The notes under the pieces: model-generated
What the model saw: the letters and a program-made list of their open reading frames with translations, nothing else
Database searches by the model: none
What the model was told of the DNA's origin: nothing
Position numbers and translations under genes: made by a program
In this document: positions 27,301 through 36,896 of the stretch, piece by piece
How positions within the stretch are numbered: the first letter of the stretch is position 1
Layout: each line of letters begins with the position of its first letter
Assembly (NCBI RefSeq): GCF_030053415.1
Contig: NZ_JASGBJ010000002.1
Coordinates: 248,001-312,000, forward strand
DNA length: 64,000 nucleotides
Reading direction: 5' to 3'
Source: Marinobacter sp. CHS3-4
GTDB lineage: Bacteria > Pseudomonadota > Gammaproteobacteria > Pseudomonadales > Oleiphilaceae

Positions 27301-28182
27301 TTGGAACAAACACACCTTAAAGGACTGGGCATCGCCGCCCTCGGCGTGCTGTTTATCCTGCCAGACGCCCTGCTGGTAAAAATCACCTCTGTGGAGCCGG
27401 TGATTTTCCTGTTCTGGCGTGGTCTTATGCTGGCCAGCAGCTTCCTGTTAATTAGCGCCGTCCGTTATCGTGGACGTCTGGTGGGCGAAATCCGCAAATG
27501 CGGCCTCAAAGGGCTGTACTGCGCAGTGGCCTTTTCACTCAGTACGCTTGGCTTTGTGATGGGCATGAAGAATACCGCAGCCGGTAACGTGCTGGTTATC
27601 CTGAACATGGCCCCCATGATTGCCGCGTTGATTGCCTGGGCCATATGGAAAGAGACCCTGCCCTGGCGCACCTGGGTGGTCATTATCGTGTGCGTCGCGG
27701 GCGCCACCCTCATGGCCATCAGTGAATGGGGCCGCGGCGACCCTATCGGCTTGATCATGGCCGGCGTGGCCGCCACAGCACTGGCCACGAATCTCAATGT
27801 CGCCCGTTCAAAACCTGAAGCGGATATGAGCGTCATGCTTATATTTGGCGCGGCCCTGGTCGCAGTCGTGGCCGCCATGTTGGGAGGCGCCGTCATCCCC
27901 TCAACGCGGGACCTGCTATTCATCGCCCTGCTCTGCCTGGTATTCCTGCCGGTATCAAGCATCCTCATACAGACTGCTCCACGATACATACCGGCTGCCG
28001 AAGTCAGCCTGATGTTGTTGATGGAAACCGTCTTCGGGTCGCTGCTGGTGTGGATTTTCCTGGGTGAAGTGCCGCCCGAAATGAGCTTTGTGGGAGGGAC
28101 TATTGTCTTTACTGCGTTGGCAGTACACGGGTGGCTGGAAGTAAGGCGGTATCGCAAATCCAGGAAGGTCAGCTTCTACTAA
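27301..28182 (+). CDS. DMT-family (EamA) transporter
   Basis: A 293-residue membrane protein with ten predicted helices in two EamA repeats (about residues 8-140 and 155-283). Family members export amino acids or other metabolites, or import them; substrate unknown. It starts at TTG 27301, right after CGGAGACCAA, and the first in-frame ATG would delete the first membrane helix. It is divergent from the EAL gene. Confidence 0.87.
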   Translation: MEQTHLKGLGIAALGVLFILPDALLVKITSVEPVIFLFWRGLMLASSFLLISAVRYRGRLVGEIRKCGLKGLYCAVAFSLSTLGFVMGMKNTAAGNVLVILNMAPMIAALIAWAIWKETLPWRTWVVIIVCVAGATLMAISEWGRGDPIGLIMAGVAATALATNLNVARSKPEADMSVMLIFGAALVAVVAAMLGGAVIPSTRDLLFIALLCLVFLPVSSILIQTAPRYIPAAEVSLMLLMETVFGSLLVWIFLGEVPPEMSFVGGTIVFTALAVHGWLEVRRYRKSRKVSFY

Positions 28183-28294
28183 CGAGGTTCGATGAACGGA
28201 CACTTACAAATGGTCTGCGAATCAGGTCATTGTTTTGTAGAAACTACCCCTATTTCGAGTTAAATTAACAGAGAGCCCAATAGAGACATGGCAT

Positions 28295-30376
28295 ATGCGC
28301 AGGATTTCAAAGCGTGTGTCCTATGCAGCTGGCAGCGGGTCAACAGTACAGCACCTGCATAAGGGAACCAATGCTCATGCTGCATTCCTCCACGTTCGTG
28401 TGGATGGATGTTGGCTTAGTTCGTCTTCCGATTCTGGCTCTGCGCAATCATCGAAACCAAGGCCTGTTGCAGGCGCCTTGCGTCGTAGCTCGGTGTTGGC
28501 AGACTTTATCCATCATAAGCGGGCTCTGCGTTGCCGGGTATTACCTCGTCTGTCTCGAGATTACCTCACGCCTCTTTTGCTGCCTGACGGCAGTTATATT
28601 TCTGCAGAATCCTTCAGAGTGGGCGTCCACGAGGACGTTATCCGTCTTTTCACGGGAAAAGCGGAATCCAAGGCAAAGAGCGCCATTCCGGAAAGCAACC
28701 GAGTGCAGCTTGGTGCTCTTTCCCATGTGGCGCCCATGGGCCTGTTGCAGATTGATTTAACATGGAATTCGGTTTACGTAAACGAGAATTTCTGCAAATT
28801 GGCAGGGCTAAGCGCCGATGAAATGTCGGGACGCCAGTGGGTGCGAGCTATCCACCCGGAAGATGCGGAAAGAACTCTGACCGACATGCACGAAGCGTTT
28901 CTTTCGCTTACCACGTTTAAGGGGGAATTTCGGATTCGTACCCCCCTTGGTGAGTCGCTTTGGGTATTCTGCACAGCAACACCCGTGCGTACGCAACCCA
29001 GCGGAGTCACTTACCTTCTGGTAGTTCAGGACATTTCCCTATTGCACGAGGCCCAGCAAAAACTGCGCAGCCTCGCCCATTTTGATCCGTTAACCAAACT
29101 TGCCAACCGCGCGTTGCTGGATGAACGTCTTGCTAATGCCTGCGCCCGTGCCAAACGAGGCGCAAAACTGGCGGTTTTGTTTGTGGATCTGGACGGTTTT
29201 AAAATCGTCAATGACAGTTACGGACACCGTGTGGGCGACGAACTCCTCAAAACCGTGGCTCACCGGCTGCAGTTATGCGTTCGCGAAGAAGACACTATTG
29301 CCCGCACCGGCGGGGATGAATTCATCATCATTCTGGAAGATATGCGGTTCCCAAGCGATGCCATGAAAGTGGCAGAGCACATCCTGGACAGCCTGAGCCG
29401 CCCGACCCATATTGATGGCGAACCACAGATTGTCACTGCGAGTATCGGTATTTCGCTACCTGATGCCAACAACGCCAATCCGGATGAAATTATCCGGCAG
29501 GCAGACAGTGCGATGTACCATGCCAAGCGCGCTGGCAAGTCCACATACCGCCACTACACTGAGGATGTGTCGAAATCCGCCGAGCGTCATCTTTCGCTGG
29601 TGCGGGAGTTACGTGCGGCGTCGGTTGAAACCGATTTCTGCCTGTATTTTCAGCCGCAATACGATACAGCCAAGGGCAATCTGATAGGGCATGAAGCACT
29701 TTTGCGTTGGCAGCGCGACAACGGCGAATGGGTATCTCCGTCAGAATTCGTCCCCATACTTGAGCAGACTCACCTCATCCATGACATCAGTGAATGGGTA
29801 TTTGAACAGGCTTTCAGCGCCCACTATCAGTGGTTGCGTGAGGGTCGTATAGGGCGTGATGTTCATATATCGATCAATCTCTCGCCCCAGTTGTTCCTGC
29901 GCAGCAGCGTGGCCTCCCAGCTTAGCCGCTACTTGCGCCGTTACAGACTAGAACCCAGCATGCTTGTGGCAGAAATTACGGAATCGGTTTTGCTGGATGA
30001 GCGACTCACGAACGTTTATGGCGACCTGAAACAGCTTTCGAAATTGGGTATCAGGCTATCATTGGACGATTTCGGCACCGGCTTCTCCTCGCTTCATTAT
30101 CTCAAACGGTTTCCAATCAACCAGGTGAAGATCGACAAAACCTTCGTCAAGGATATTTTTGAGGATACGAATGACGCGGGCATTATCGCTGCCATTCTTC
30201 ATCTCGCAAGCGCTCTCGATCTGGAAGTCGTGGCGGAAGGTGTTGAAAATGCTGAAACCTCGGACTACCTGTTGGCTCAGGGATGTACGCTTCAGCAGGG
30301 CTTCTTTCTTGGGCGGCCAGATCCTCACCCTGCCTCAATAATTCTTCCCGAATTCGAACGAAAGTGCCAGAACTAG
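28295..30376 (+). CDS. PAS-GGDEF-EAL cyclic-di-GMP enzyme
   Basis: A 693-residue protein. A PAS fold occupies about residues 140-255 (FCKLAGLSADEMSGRQWVRA), a GGDEF domain about 265-425 with the intact RTGGDEF site (about 337), and an EAL domain about 435-690 with HEALLRW (about 465), EITESV and LDDFGTGFSSLHYL. Both catalytic motifs are intact, so it could make and degrade cyclic-di-GMP. Residues 1-110 are low-complexity and match no domain, and another frame opens at ATG 28288, so the true start is uncertain. The CheB-CheR gene follows after 18 bp. Confidence 0.85.
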   Translation: MRRISKRVSYAAGSGSTVQHLHKGTNAHAAFLHVRVDGCWLSSSSDSGSAQSSKPRPVAGALRRSSVLADFIHHKRALRCRVLPRLSRDYLTPLLLPDGSYISAESFRVGVHEDVIRLFTGKAESKAKSAIPESNRVQLGALSHVAPMGLLQIDLTWNSVYVNENFCKLAGLSADEMSGRQWVRAIHPEDAERTLTDMHEAFLSLTTFKGEFRIRTPLGESLWVFCTATPVRTQPSGVTYLLVVQDISLLHEAQQKLRSLAHFDPLTKLANRALLDERLANACARAKRGAKLAVLFVDLDGFKIVNDSYGHRVGDELLKTVAHRLQLCVREEDTIARTGGDEFIIILEDMRFPSDAMKVAEHILDSLSRPTHIDGEPQIVTASIGISLPDANNANPDEIIRQADSAMYHAKRAGKSTYRHYTEDVSKSAERHLSLVRELRAASVETDFCLYFQPQYDTAKGNLIGHEALLRWQRDNGEWVSPSEFVPILEQTHLIHDISEWVFEQAFSAHYQWLREGRIGRDVHISINLSPQLFLRSSVASQLSRYLRRYRLEPSMLVAEITESVLLDERLTNVYGDLKQLSKLGIRLSLDDFGTGFSSLHYLKRFPINQVKIDKTFVKDIFEDTNDAGIIAAILHLASALDLEVVAEGVENAETSDYLLAQGCTLQQGFFLGRPDPHPASIILPEFERKCQN

Positions 30377-30394
30377 TATGTAGGATGATACGTC

Positions 30395-32968
30395 ATGAAT
30401 GACGAACAGAAGCCAGAGGTCTCACCGCCACCGTTTGAAGAACTGGGAGACAAAGCTGATTATCCTCGCGTCGTGGGAATAGGGGCGTCTGCGGGCGGGC
30501 TCGAGGCGCTGCAGACTCTGCTGGAACAATTGCCGGACGATACCGGCGCAGCGTTTGTCATTACGCAGCACCTGTCAGCAGAATACAAAAGCTATATGGA
30601 CGAAATACTGGCCAGGCGCACGACGATGCCGGTACGGATTGTTCAGGAACGGGAATCGATTCAGCCGAATACGGTGTACCTGAACGCGCCAAAATATGCC
30701 CTGAGTATCGTCGACGGCCATATAGAACCTGTTGTTCTGGATCAGGCAGACCTTCACAACCCCATTGATTTGCTGTTCTCGTCACTCGCCGAAGCCAGAG
30801 CCAGGGCAGACAGCGCCATTGTTGTGGTTTTATCCGGTACCGGTAGCGACGGCACCAGAGGGGCACGAATAGCCAAGGACGCGGGGGGGCTAGTGATTGT
30901 CCAGGACCCGATGGACGCCAAGTTTGATGGCATGCCCAACAGCGTCATACAGGCAGGACTCGCTGATATCACCATGGATGCGGGTTCAATTGGAGAGTTG
31001 CTGGGGCAGCTTCTGCGACATCCGTTAATGACAAATGATAATTCCATTAAGCAGCAGATTGCGACTCAAGACGATCTCGTACTGCGGATCTTCTGGCTAC
31101 TGAAGCGGCGGTGGGACGTCGACTTTACGGCTTACAAACCTTCCACCATTGCCCGTCGGCTAGAGCGCCGAATTGCGCTGTCCAATATGGACTCGTTGCA
31201 GGAATATTTTGAATTTTTGCAAAGTAACACTCCGGAGGTGGACCGGCTGCGAAATGATTTGCTGATTGGTACGACCCAGTTTTTTCGCGACGTCGATGGG
31301 TTTGATTACTTAAGACACAAACTGCTCCCAGAAATGATTGCCCGAAAACACCGTGAACAATCAGAGCCACTTCGAATCTGGTCTGTCGGTTGCTCTACGG
31401 GTGAAGAAGCCTACGCACTGACAATCATTGCTCTCGAGGCCATGGAAGAAGCCGAAGTTGCCCTACCGCTCAAGGTGTTTGCCACTGATATTGATCCTGC
31501 AGCCATCCGCCGCGCCGCAGCGGCAGCGTACTCCCCGTCAATCCTTGCCGATGTCAGCGAGGAAAGACTGCAACGCTATTTCCATCAGACGGACGGGAAT
31601 TACACCGTACGAAAAGACGTTCGACAAAATGTGGTCTTTTCAACTCACAATGTCCTGGCAGATCCGCCCTTCTCTAACATCGACCTGTGTGTCTGTCGCA
31701 ATGTTCTGATCTATCTGACGACACCAACCCAACGTCGGGCTCTTTCGCTGATGCATTTTGCCCTACGGGATAACGGTATTCTGTTTCTCGGTAGCTCTGA
31801 ATCCCTGGGCGAGCTTACGGGATATTTCTCGGTGGAGAACGAAAGCGAGAAACTCTTCCGTAAGCGGGGAGCTCAGCGCATACCGGTGGAAATGGGGCAG
31901 ACCCGTCCTAATGACAGGTATAGCAACCAGGCCGGCACTCTTGCTCCACTGGTGCGCCATCGGCAGCCAGGGATCTCTACCCACTCCAACATGTCTTCAG
32001 TGCTGAATTATCTGGCAAATACCTATGCGCCGCCGACGATTGCGATCGATGAGAGTTATCAGGCGTTTCACAGCTTCGGAGATACAACTCCCTACACCTG
32101 CAAACCCAAGCCTGGGGTTGTGGACTTCAAGATCGATAGTTTGCTGATCGATGAACTTAGAATCCCTGTACTCAACGCCCTGAGCAGTTTCGAAAATGAC
32201 TCAAAAGACATCAAAGTGGAAAACGTGCCCCTCTCTACCAATGGGAAAACCCGACCAGTAACGGTTCACATTCACCAGATTGGCGCCGAACGGGCGTACA
32301 GCCGGAACGCCCTTTTGGTTTCCTTTCTCGAACCCGAAGACACCGACGCATCAGCACTGGCCAGTGTCGACGCTAAGCCTTTTGACCACGAAGCGCAGTC
32401 GCTAGCCAGGATCAGACAGCTGGAGACCGAACTTCGTGACAATAAAGAGGAGTTGGAATCCTCAACTCACGATTTGGAAACAACGAACGAGGAACTTCAG
32501 AGCACCAACGAAGAGCTGATGACTGCGAACGAAGAACTGCAAAGCACCAACGAGGAGCTGCAGTCGGTCAATGAAGAGCTACACACGATAAACAGCGAAT
32601 ACCAGAACAAAATCATTGACCTGGTCGAGGCACAGAACGACATTGATAAGCTTCTCGAAATGACCCACCAGGCGGTTATCTTTCTCAATTCCGATCTACA
32701 AATACGGCGCTTCAGTAGTATCGTGAAGACTATGATCAATCTATTGGATCAGGACATCGGTCGTTCAATTTATGATGTCACCCACCAATTCGTTGATATG
32801 GACCTTTATAGCGTTGTTAAACAAGTCCACGCCTCGGGTGAGCCTCATCTGGAGACCACGAAAACCACGGACAACCGTCTGATTAAAGTGCATGTGCGTC
32901 CCTATATCACTATTGAGGGTCAAAGCGAAGGATTGATTCTGTCGTTGATTCAGTTAGATGCACCGTGA
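30395..32968 (+). CDS. CheB-CheR fusion with coiled coil and PAS domain
   Basis: An 857-residue fusion. CheB methylesterase (about 20-205) has its catalytic Ser in GIGASAGGLEAL, His in ITQHLS and Asp in GTGSDGTRGAR. CheR methyltransferase (about 215-490) has SVGCSTGEEAYAL, FATDIDPAAI and the CRNVLIYL substrate motif. A NEELQST-type heptad coiled coil (about 678-735) and a terminal PAS_10-like domain follow. There is no receiver or kinase domain. Such proteins are thought to adjust receptor-like or other protein methylation, here probably with the upstream cyclic-di-GMP protein. Confidence 0.93.
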   Translation: MNDEQKPEVSPPPFEELGDKADYPRVVGIGASAGGLEALQTLLEQLPDDTGAAFVITQHLSAEYKSYMDEILARRTTMPVRIVQERESIQPNTVYLNAPKYALSIVDGHIEPVVLDQADLHNPIDLLFSSLAEARARADSAIVVVLSGTGSDGTRGARIAKDAGGLVIVQDPMDAKFDGMPNSVIQAGLADITMDAGSIGELLGQLLRHPLMTNDNSIKQQIATQDDLVLRIFWLLKRRWDVDFTAYKPSTIARRLERRIALSNMDSLQEYFEFLQSNTPEVDRLRNDLLIGTTQFFRDVDGFDYLRHKLLPEMIARKHREQSEPLRIWSVGCSTGEEAYALTIIALEAMEEAEVALPLKVFATDIDPAAIRRAAAAAYSPSILADVSEERLQRYFHQTDGNYTVRKDVRQNVVFSTHNVLADPPFSNIDLCVCRNVLIYLTTPTQRRALSLMHFALRDNGILFLGSSESLGELTGYFSVENESEKLFRKRGAQRIPVEMGQTRPNDRYSNQAGTLAPLVRHRQPGISTHSNMSSVLNYLANTYAPPTIAIDESYQAFHSFGDTTPYTCKPKPGVVDFKIDSLLIDELRIPVLNALSSFENDSKDIKVENVPLSTNGKTRPVTVHIHQIGAERAYSRNALLVSFLEPEDTDASALASVDAKPFDHEAQSLARIRQLETELRDNKEELESSTHDLETTNEELQSTNEELMTANEELQSTNEELQSVNEELHTINSEYQNKIIDLVEAQNDIDKLLEMTHQAVIFLNSDLQIRRFSSIVKTMINLLDQDIGRSIYDVTHQFVDMDLYSVVKQVHASGEPHLETTKTTDNRLIKVHVRPYITIEGQSEGLILSLIQLDAP

Positions 32969-33151
32969 AAAAGATCGCGGGGCCTACCACGGCTTGCCCG
33001 TGCTCGAATTCAAGTGATTATCTATATCGGATGCTTCCAAAATTCGGAAGATCAAAGCCCCTCGGCGAACAATGCCTTTGCTTGCTGCAAGAAAGTATTT
33101 CAAGAATTTTATTTTAAATTAGTGCCTTGCAGGCATTTTTGACGGGAATGA
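32969..33151. other. Intergenic stretch before tRNA-Leu, no gene seen
   Basis: AT-rich non-coding DNA between the CheB-CheR gene and the tRNA 3' end. Small open frames here are unsupported. I see no strong terminator, although the tRNA needs one on its downstream (left) side. Confidence 0.5.
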
Positions 33152-33238
33152 TGGTGCCCGGGGCCGGACTTGAACCGGCACGACCTAACGGTCAACAGAT
33201 TTTAAGTCTGTAGTGTCTACCAATTTCACCACCCGGGC
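33152..33238 (-). tRNA. tRNA-Leu (anticodon UAA)
   Basis: On the minus strand the 87-nt sequence folds as a class II tRNA. The 7-bp acceptor stem pairs GCCCGGG with CCCGGGC, the discriminator is A and CCA is encoded. The anticodon loop CTTAAAA lies between ACAGA and TCTGT and the anticodon is TAA. The long variable arm and the T-arm GGTTCAAGTCC are present. It reads UUA, and UUG by wobble. Confidence 0.97.
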
Positions 33239-33465
33239 ATCGGAGGGAACTGACAGCAGATTGCGGGGCGGAATTGTATAAGGCCGCGCCACGTAACGCA
33301 ATTGGCAAACCGGCACTCTTCTCTTTTATAGCCTCTGTCGAAGCTTTCGGACCGGGACTGTCGCCATGTTTCATAGAGTGGGCGTATTCCAATATCTCCT
33401 TCATGCCGATGCATAAAAGCCAGCATCAGAAGAGTGGATAACAGGCACTAGTTACGAAAGCTGCC
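33239..33465. other. Intergenic stretch upstream of tRNA-Leu
   Basis: The 227 bp between the tRNA 5' end and the methyltransferase 3' end should hold the tRNA promoter. Two short open frames on the minus strand run through the tRNA and are rejected as genes. No repeat or attachment site is seen around the tRNA, although tRNA-Leu genes are common integration sites. Confidence 0.5.
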
Positions 33466-34089
33466 CTAGCTTTCTTTAGTCGCACGCCCCTTGTACACAT
33501 AACCTGCAATTCTCGGCGCTTTTGGAATATACAGGTTCTCCAGTTCAACAATCGTAAAACCAGCATCGCGGATCAAATCGGCAATCCGTCGGTTCAGGTG
33601 ACAGCCACCGGCTAGCTTTTTCCAACCCGGAGTGATCCGGTGTTGCCATTTACAAACACCCTCGTCTGGGGACTCCCCATGCTCCAGGAACAGCAGTTCG
33701 CCGCCTGGCTTGAGGACCCTGCGCATTTCAAGCAACGCTTGATGGGCGTCAGGAATGGTGCAAAGGGTGAACGTCAGCAACACCGTGTCAACTGAGCTAT
33801 CCGCCAATGGAATTTTCTCACCGGGCAGATCCAGCCATTCCACCTTGATCGGCGACTTGGCCAGATTGGCTGCGGCCTTTCGGCGCATTCCGTGAGATGG
33901 CTCCAGGCCATACACAAGGTCTACTTGATCTGGTCTATAGAACTCCAGGTTGATCGCAGAACCGATGCCTACTTCCAGTACCCGGCCTTTTGCTCGTGGA
34001 ACCACTTGGCTGCGCAGCTTCATGACTTGGCCCATAGAGCAGGCACAGTCAATGATATGAGGCAGTACGCTGTTTTCGTAAAAGCTCAT
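33466..34089 (-). CDS. SAM-dependent methyltransferase (METTL7-like)
   Basis: A 207-residue class I methyltransferase. Motif I is VLEVGIGSAINLEFY (about residue 38), followed by a VDTVLLTFTLCTIPD block (about 97-111) and MRRVLKPGGELLFLEHGESP. The tail segment CKWQHRITPGWKKLAGGCHL resembles the TMT1/METTL7 and phospholipid N-methyltransferase-like group. Methyl acceptor is unknown; in animals relatives methylate thiols. ATG 34087-34089 has GGG a short way upstream. It stands alone, downstream of the tRNA. Confidence 0.83.
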   Translation of the reverse strand: MSFYENSVLPHIIDCACSMGQVMKLRSQVVPRAKGRVLEVGIGSAINLEFYRPDQVDLVYGLEPSHGMRRKAAANLAKSPIKVEWLDLPGEKIPLADSSVDTVLLTFTLCTIPDAHQALLEMRRVLKPGGELLFLEHGESPDEGVCKWQHRITPGWKKLAGGCHLNRRIADLIRDAGFTIVELENLYIPKAPRIAGYVYKGRATKES

Positions 34090-34203
34090 AAGTGAGCCCT
34101 GTCCGCATTGCGGTGGAAGGAAGAGGTTGGTCAGCCCGGCTCACGGGCCGGATGCCCTACCGGGCTCCGACCGCGTGATTCACCCGGCAGGTTATCCGAA
34201 GGG

Positions 34204-35442
34204 TTAGCTGGTTTCGAGAACCTCGAATGTCAGCCCGGCCTTGCTGGTCAGGCGATCAAACAGCTTGCCATCCATCAATGAAGACGGTGTCCAGAATCCG
34301 CCCGGTTTATCTGCCATATCGAACGCCAGGCAAGCGCCTGCCTCGCCCAACATTTTGGACGTGGAACCGTAGCCCGGATCCCGGTCGCCAACCACCTTGG
34401 TTTTGATCGTCTTGCCATCTTCAGTTTTACCCACGAACCGCAGGTCATAGTATCCTGCTTCCTGTACTTCCGGGCTGGGGCCTTCGCCGGGCTTGGGAAC
34501 GAACTTCTCTACTACCCAGCGGGATGGCTTGAACGCCGATGCGGTGACAAAACCACCCAATGCAGCGGTGACACCGTAAGCCGTCAGGCGACCCTGCAGG
34601 CCACGGCCAACGATCATGGCTTCGTCGTAGGTGAATTCCTTGCCATAGCGGGCATCCTGCAGCGCATTAGAGCGGTGAACGATACGGTTGTTGATCGCAC
34701 TCATCACAAACGGAGCCAACCAGACATCAAGCTCTTTGTCGTGTTGAGCCCCTTTGATATTGGGCTGACGGACTTCAGAGCGATGGCCCTCGGGGCAAAT
34801 GGAGAACGGATTGGCCATTTCCTTGCGCAACGCAGGATCGGCGGCCGCTTCTTTCACGGCGTTGACCAGACTGGCTACCGTACCGCCGGAGAACTCGCCT
34901 TTTGCCGCTTTCACACGCATGCGGACATCCCGGCAAGGCTTGCCAAAGGTCTGCTCCGCCTGCTGCTGAAGGAACCACACGCCCATATCAGAGGGGATAG
35001 AGTCGAAGCCACAGCTATGGACAATACGCGCACCGGAGGATTTGGCCGTGTCCTCGTATTTATCGACCATTTTGCGAATCCACTGCACTTCACCGGTCAG
35101 ATCGCAGTAATCGGTGCCTGTTTCCGCGCAGACTTTCACCAGCGGCTCCCCATAGAGGGCATAGGGCCCAACGGTGGATATGACCACACGGGTCTGGTCA
35201 CACAGGGCTTTCAGCGCAGATTCGTCAGAAGCGTCAGCGACGATCACCGGCAACTCAGAGCCGTCTTTTCCGAGATCCGATTTCAGCGTCTGCAGTTTGG
35301 ATTCGGAACGGCCGCCAATGGCCCACTTCAGATCCTTGCCAGTGCCGTAGGTCTTTAACAAGTATTTGGTCAGTATCTGGCCCACGAAACTGGTGGCGCC
35401 AAACACGACGATATCGTAGGTTGTGTCCGTTTTATCGCTCAT
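34204..35442 (-). CDS. Saccharopine dehydrogenase-like reductase
   Basis: A 412-residue NAD(P)-binding protein. The Rossmann start IVVFGATSFVGQILTKYLLK is at about residues 11-30, and DYCDLTGEVQW (about 112) and HSCGFDSIPSDMGVW (about 142) are typical of the saccharopine-dehydrogenase/trans-acting enoyl-reductase family. True substrate is unknown; relatives include mycobacterial enoyl reductases for lipids. An AAGGA site precedes the ATG. The membrane protein gene at 35467 lies upstream on the same strand, 24 bp away, suggesting a two-gene operon. Confidence 0.85.
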   Translation of the reverse strand: MSDKTDTTYDIVVFGATSFVGQILTKYLLKTYGTGKDLKWAIGGRSESKLQTLKSDLGKDGSELPVIVADASDESALKALCDQTRVVISTVGPYALYGEPLVKVCAETGTDYCDLTGEVQWIRKMVDKYEDTAKSSGARIVHSCGFDSIPSDMGVWFLQQQAEQTFGKPCRDVRMRVKAAKGEFSGGTVASLVNAVKEAAADPALRKEMANPFSICPEGHRSEVRQPNIKGAQHDKELDVWLAPFVMSAINNRIVHRSNALQDARYGKEFTYDEAMIVGRGLQGRLTAYGVTAALGGFVTASAFKPSRWVVEKFVPKPGEGPSPEVQEAGYYDLRFVGKTEDGKTIKTKVVGDRDPGYGSTSKMLGEAGACLAFDMADKPGGFWTPSSLMDGKLFDRLTSKAGLTFEVLETS

Positions 35443-35466
35443 TCGTCATCCTTTAGATTCAGTGCA

Positions 35467-35889
35467 TTACTTTGAGTTAGCTTTCTGCGCCGCTCTGGCG
35501 CCCATCAATACCAGGAACAAGGCGACACCCAGTCCCCAAAAGCCATTCAGAACCAGACCGCCGGTCCAGGTTTTGGCTGTTACTTCCAGCCCTTTCATCG
35601 GAAATACGACGAGCATAGCAACTGCCGTGGGGCCAATGGCACCCACAATCACGTTACCCAGCCAGAAAAACAGCCCGCTCAACCGGCCCAGAATCAGCCA
35701 CAGCACCATGCCCCATAGTCCGCCAAAAAAGGCCAGCGACAATACGGCGGGAACGCCCAGAGGGGGAACCGGCGCGAGATTGTAAGGCGCAGACGGCACC
35801 ATACCTGCCAGATAAAAAACCGCAAACAGCCCCTGATGAAATATCAGCGTCGCCAGCAAACCACTGATAAATGCCTTGAACCAGATCAT
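35467..35889 (-). CDS. Small integral membrane protein of unknown function
   Basis: A 140-residue membrane protein with four hydrophobic segments and Gly-rich, short loops. AAGGAAAA precedes ATG 35887-35889; an upstream in-frame start at 35973 lacks such a site. No family recognised with certainty. It precedes the saccharopine-dehydrogenase-like gene. Confidence 0.7.
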   Translation of the reverse strand: MIWFKAFISGLLATLIFHQGLFAVFYLAGMVPSAPYNLAPVPPLGVPAVLSLAFFGGLWGMVLWLILGRLSGLFFWLGNVIVGAIGPTAVAMLVVFPMKGLEVTAKTWTGGLVLNGFWGLGVALFLVLMGARAAQKANSK

Positions 35890-36010
35890 TCGATTTTCCT
35901 TATTGGTATTTCCCTGTAAGTTGAGTTCCCGCGTCGCAACGGCCAATCGCTTCAGCCGCAGTTTCACGCACACTGTTTAAAATAACACTTATGTTGATGG
36001 AGGTTGTGTT

Positions 36011-36340
36011 TTGACCATCCTTTTGATCGTAGTAAGCACGATACTCGCATTGATCAGCGCCTGGCTGTTCTGGCAGGTACGCGCTCAAAAAGCCCTTATT
36101 GAAGATATCCGACAAGAAAGTCATGGGCCAGATTACAGCCGGGATCCAGAGATGCTACTTACGCTGAAAGTTCTGGATCCGATTGCCGTAGCACGGCGCG
36201 AATCGCGTTCCGCCCGGCTTCTGGCAGACCGGATGCCGATTATGGTGACTAAACTTGTATATCAGGAAGTTATGAAGGAATTACAGAAAGAACTTGAAGA
36301 CAGAGAGATTGCAGTTGTGATGCAACTGGATTATCGATAG
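36011..36340 (+). CDS. Single-span membrane protein of unknown function
   Basis: A 109-residue protein with one N-terminal membrane helix (about residues 3-22) and a charged helical rest (ARRESRSARLLADRMPIMVT). It begins at TTG 36011, with GGAGG at 35998-36002 at ideal spacing. The gene at 36348 follows after 7 nt, so the two are likely partners. No domain recognised. Confidence 0.7.
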   Translation: MTILLIVVSTILALISAWLFWQVRAQKALIEDIRQESHGPDYSRDPEMLLTLKVLDPIAVARRESRSARLLADRMPIMVTKLVYQEVMKELQKELEDREIAVVMQLDYR

Positions 36341-36347
36341 GAGACCT

Positions 36348-36815
36348 ATGAACGCTCTACTTGTGTCCAGTTCTATTCTGACCCTCACCTCCGCTGGCCT
36401 TCTGGGCCTGGCGATTCCTGCGCATATTTCAAATTACAGGGCGCTGTTACGGTTGCGGGCTGCTCAGCGCCATGCCAACAGCCATGTCCAGAAAAGTCGC
36501 CTTGAGCTGATGGAAACACGAAATCGGGCTCGCCTGCTCGAGGATACCGTAAAACAGGGAACCAGTGCCGTTGAAAAGATGCACCAGGCCATCGCCACCA
36601 CGACCTTCAGTCTTATAGACCACTTTGCGCGGGATGAAGAGTTTCGGGAAAGCGCACGGCGGGCCCGCGACACTCACCATGATACAAGCCGCAAGGTTTA
36701 TCAGGCGGCACGCACCACCAACAAAGCCATTCACCTGCTTGCAGATTCACTGATTATCAGCCGTAAGGAAAAGAAACTGACAACGCAGGGGCTCCGTAAA
36801 GTCAAGAAGCAATAG
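36348..36815 (+). CDS. Membrane-anchored coiled-coil protein of unknown function
   Basis: A 155-residue protein with an N-terminal hydrophobic helix (about residues 4-25) and a long helical, heptad-rich part (about 32-150). It has no recognised domain. It is the second gene of a pair with the gene at 36011 and is followed by a strong terminator. A scaffold-like or cell-envelope role is possible but unsupported. Confidence 0.7.
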   Translation: MNALLVSSSILTLTSAGLLGLAIPAHISNYRALLRLRAAQRHANSHVQKSRLELMETRNRARLLEDTVKQGTSAVEKMHQAIATTTFSLIDHFARDEEFRESARRARDTHHDTSRKVYQAARTTNKAIHLLADSLIISRKEKKLTTQGLRKVKKQ

Positions 36816-36856
36816 CCTCACCCGGGTACCCACCCAGGCTGAAAAACGCCCAACAA

Positions 36857-36882
36857 AAAAGGCACCCGAAGGTGCCTTTTTT
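36857..36882. terminator. Bidirectional Rho-independent terminator
   Basis: GGCACC at 36861-36866, tetraloop CGAA and GGTGCC at 36871-36876, with A-run before and T-run after. It ends the pair at 36011-36815 rightward and, read leftward, the etfBA operon. Confidence 0.9.
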
Positions 36883-36896
36883 CTGATCACTGGACG

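Noticed and set aside
28314..28760. 148-codon plus-strand open frame at the start of the PAS-GGDEF-EAL gene
   Set aside because: No domain or ribosome-binding site; kept only as part of the start-site uncertainty.
33192..33426. Two short minus-strand open frames over the tRNA-Leu
   Set aside because: They run through the tRNA sequence and have no coding support.
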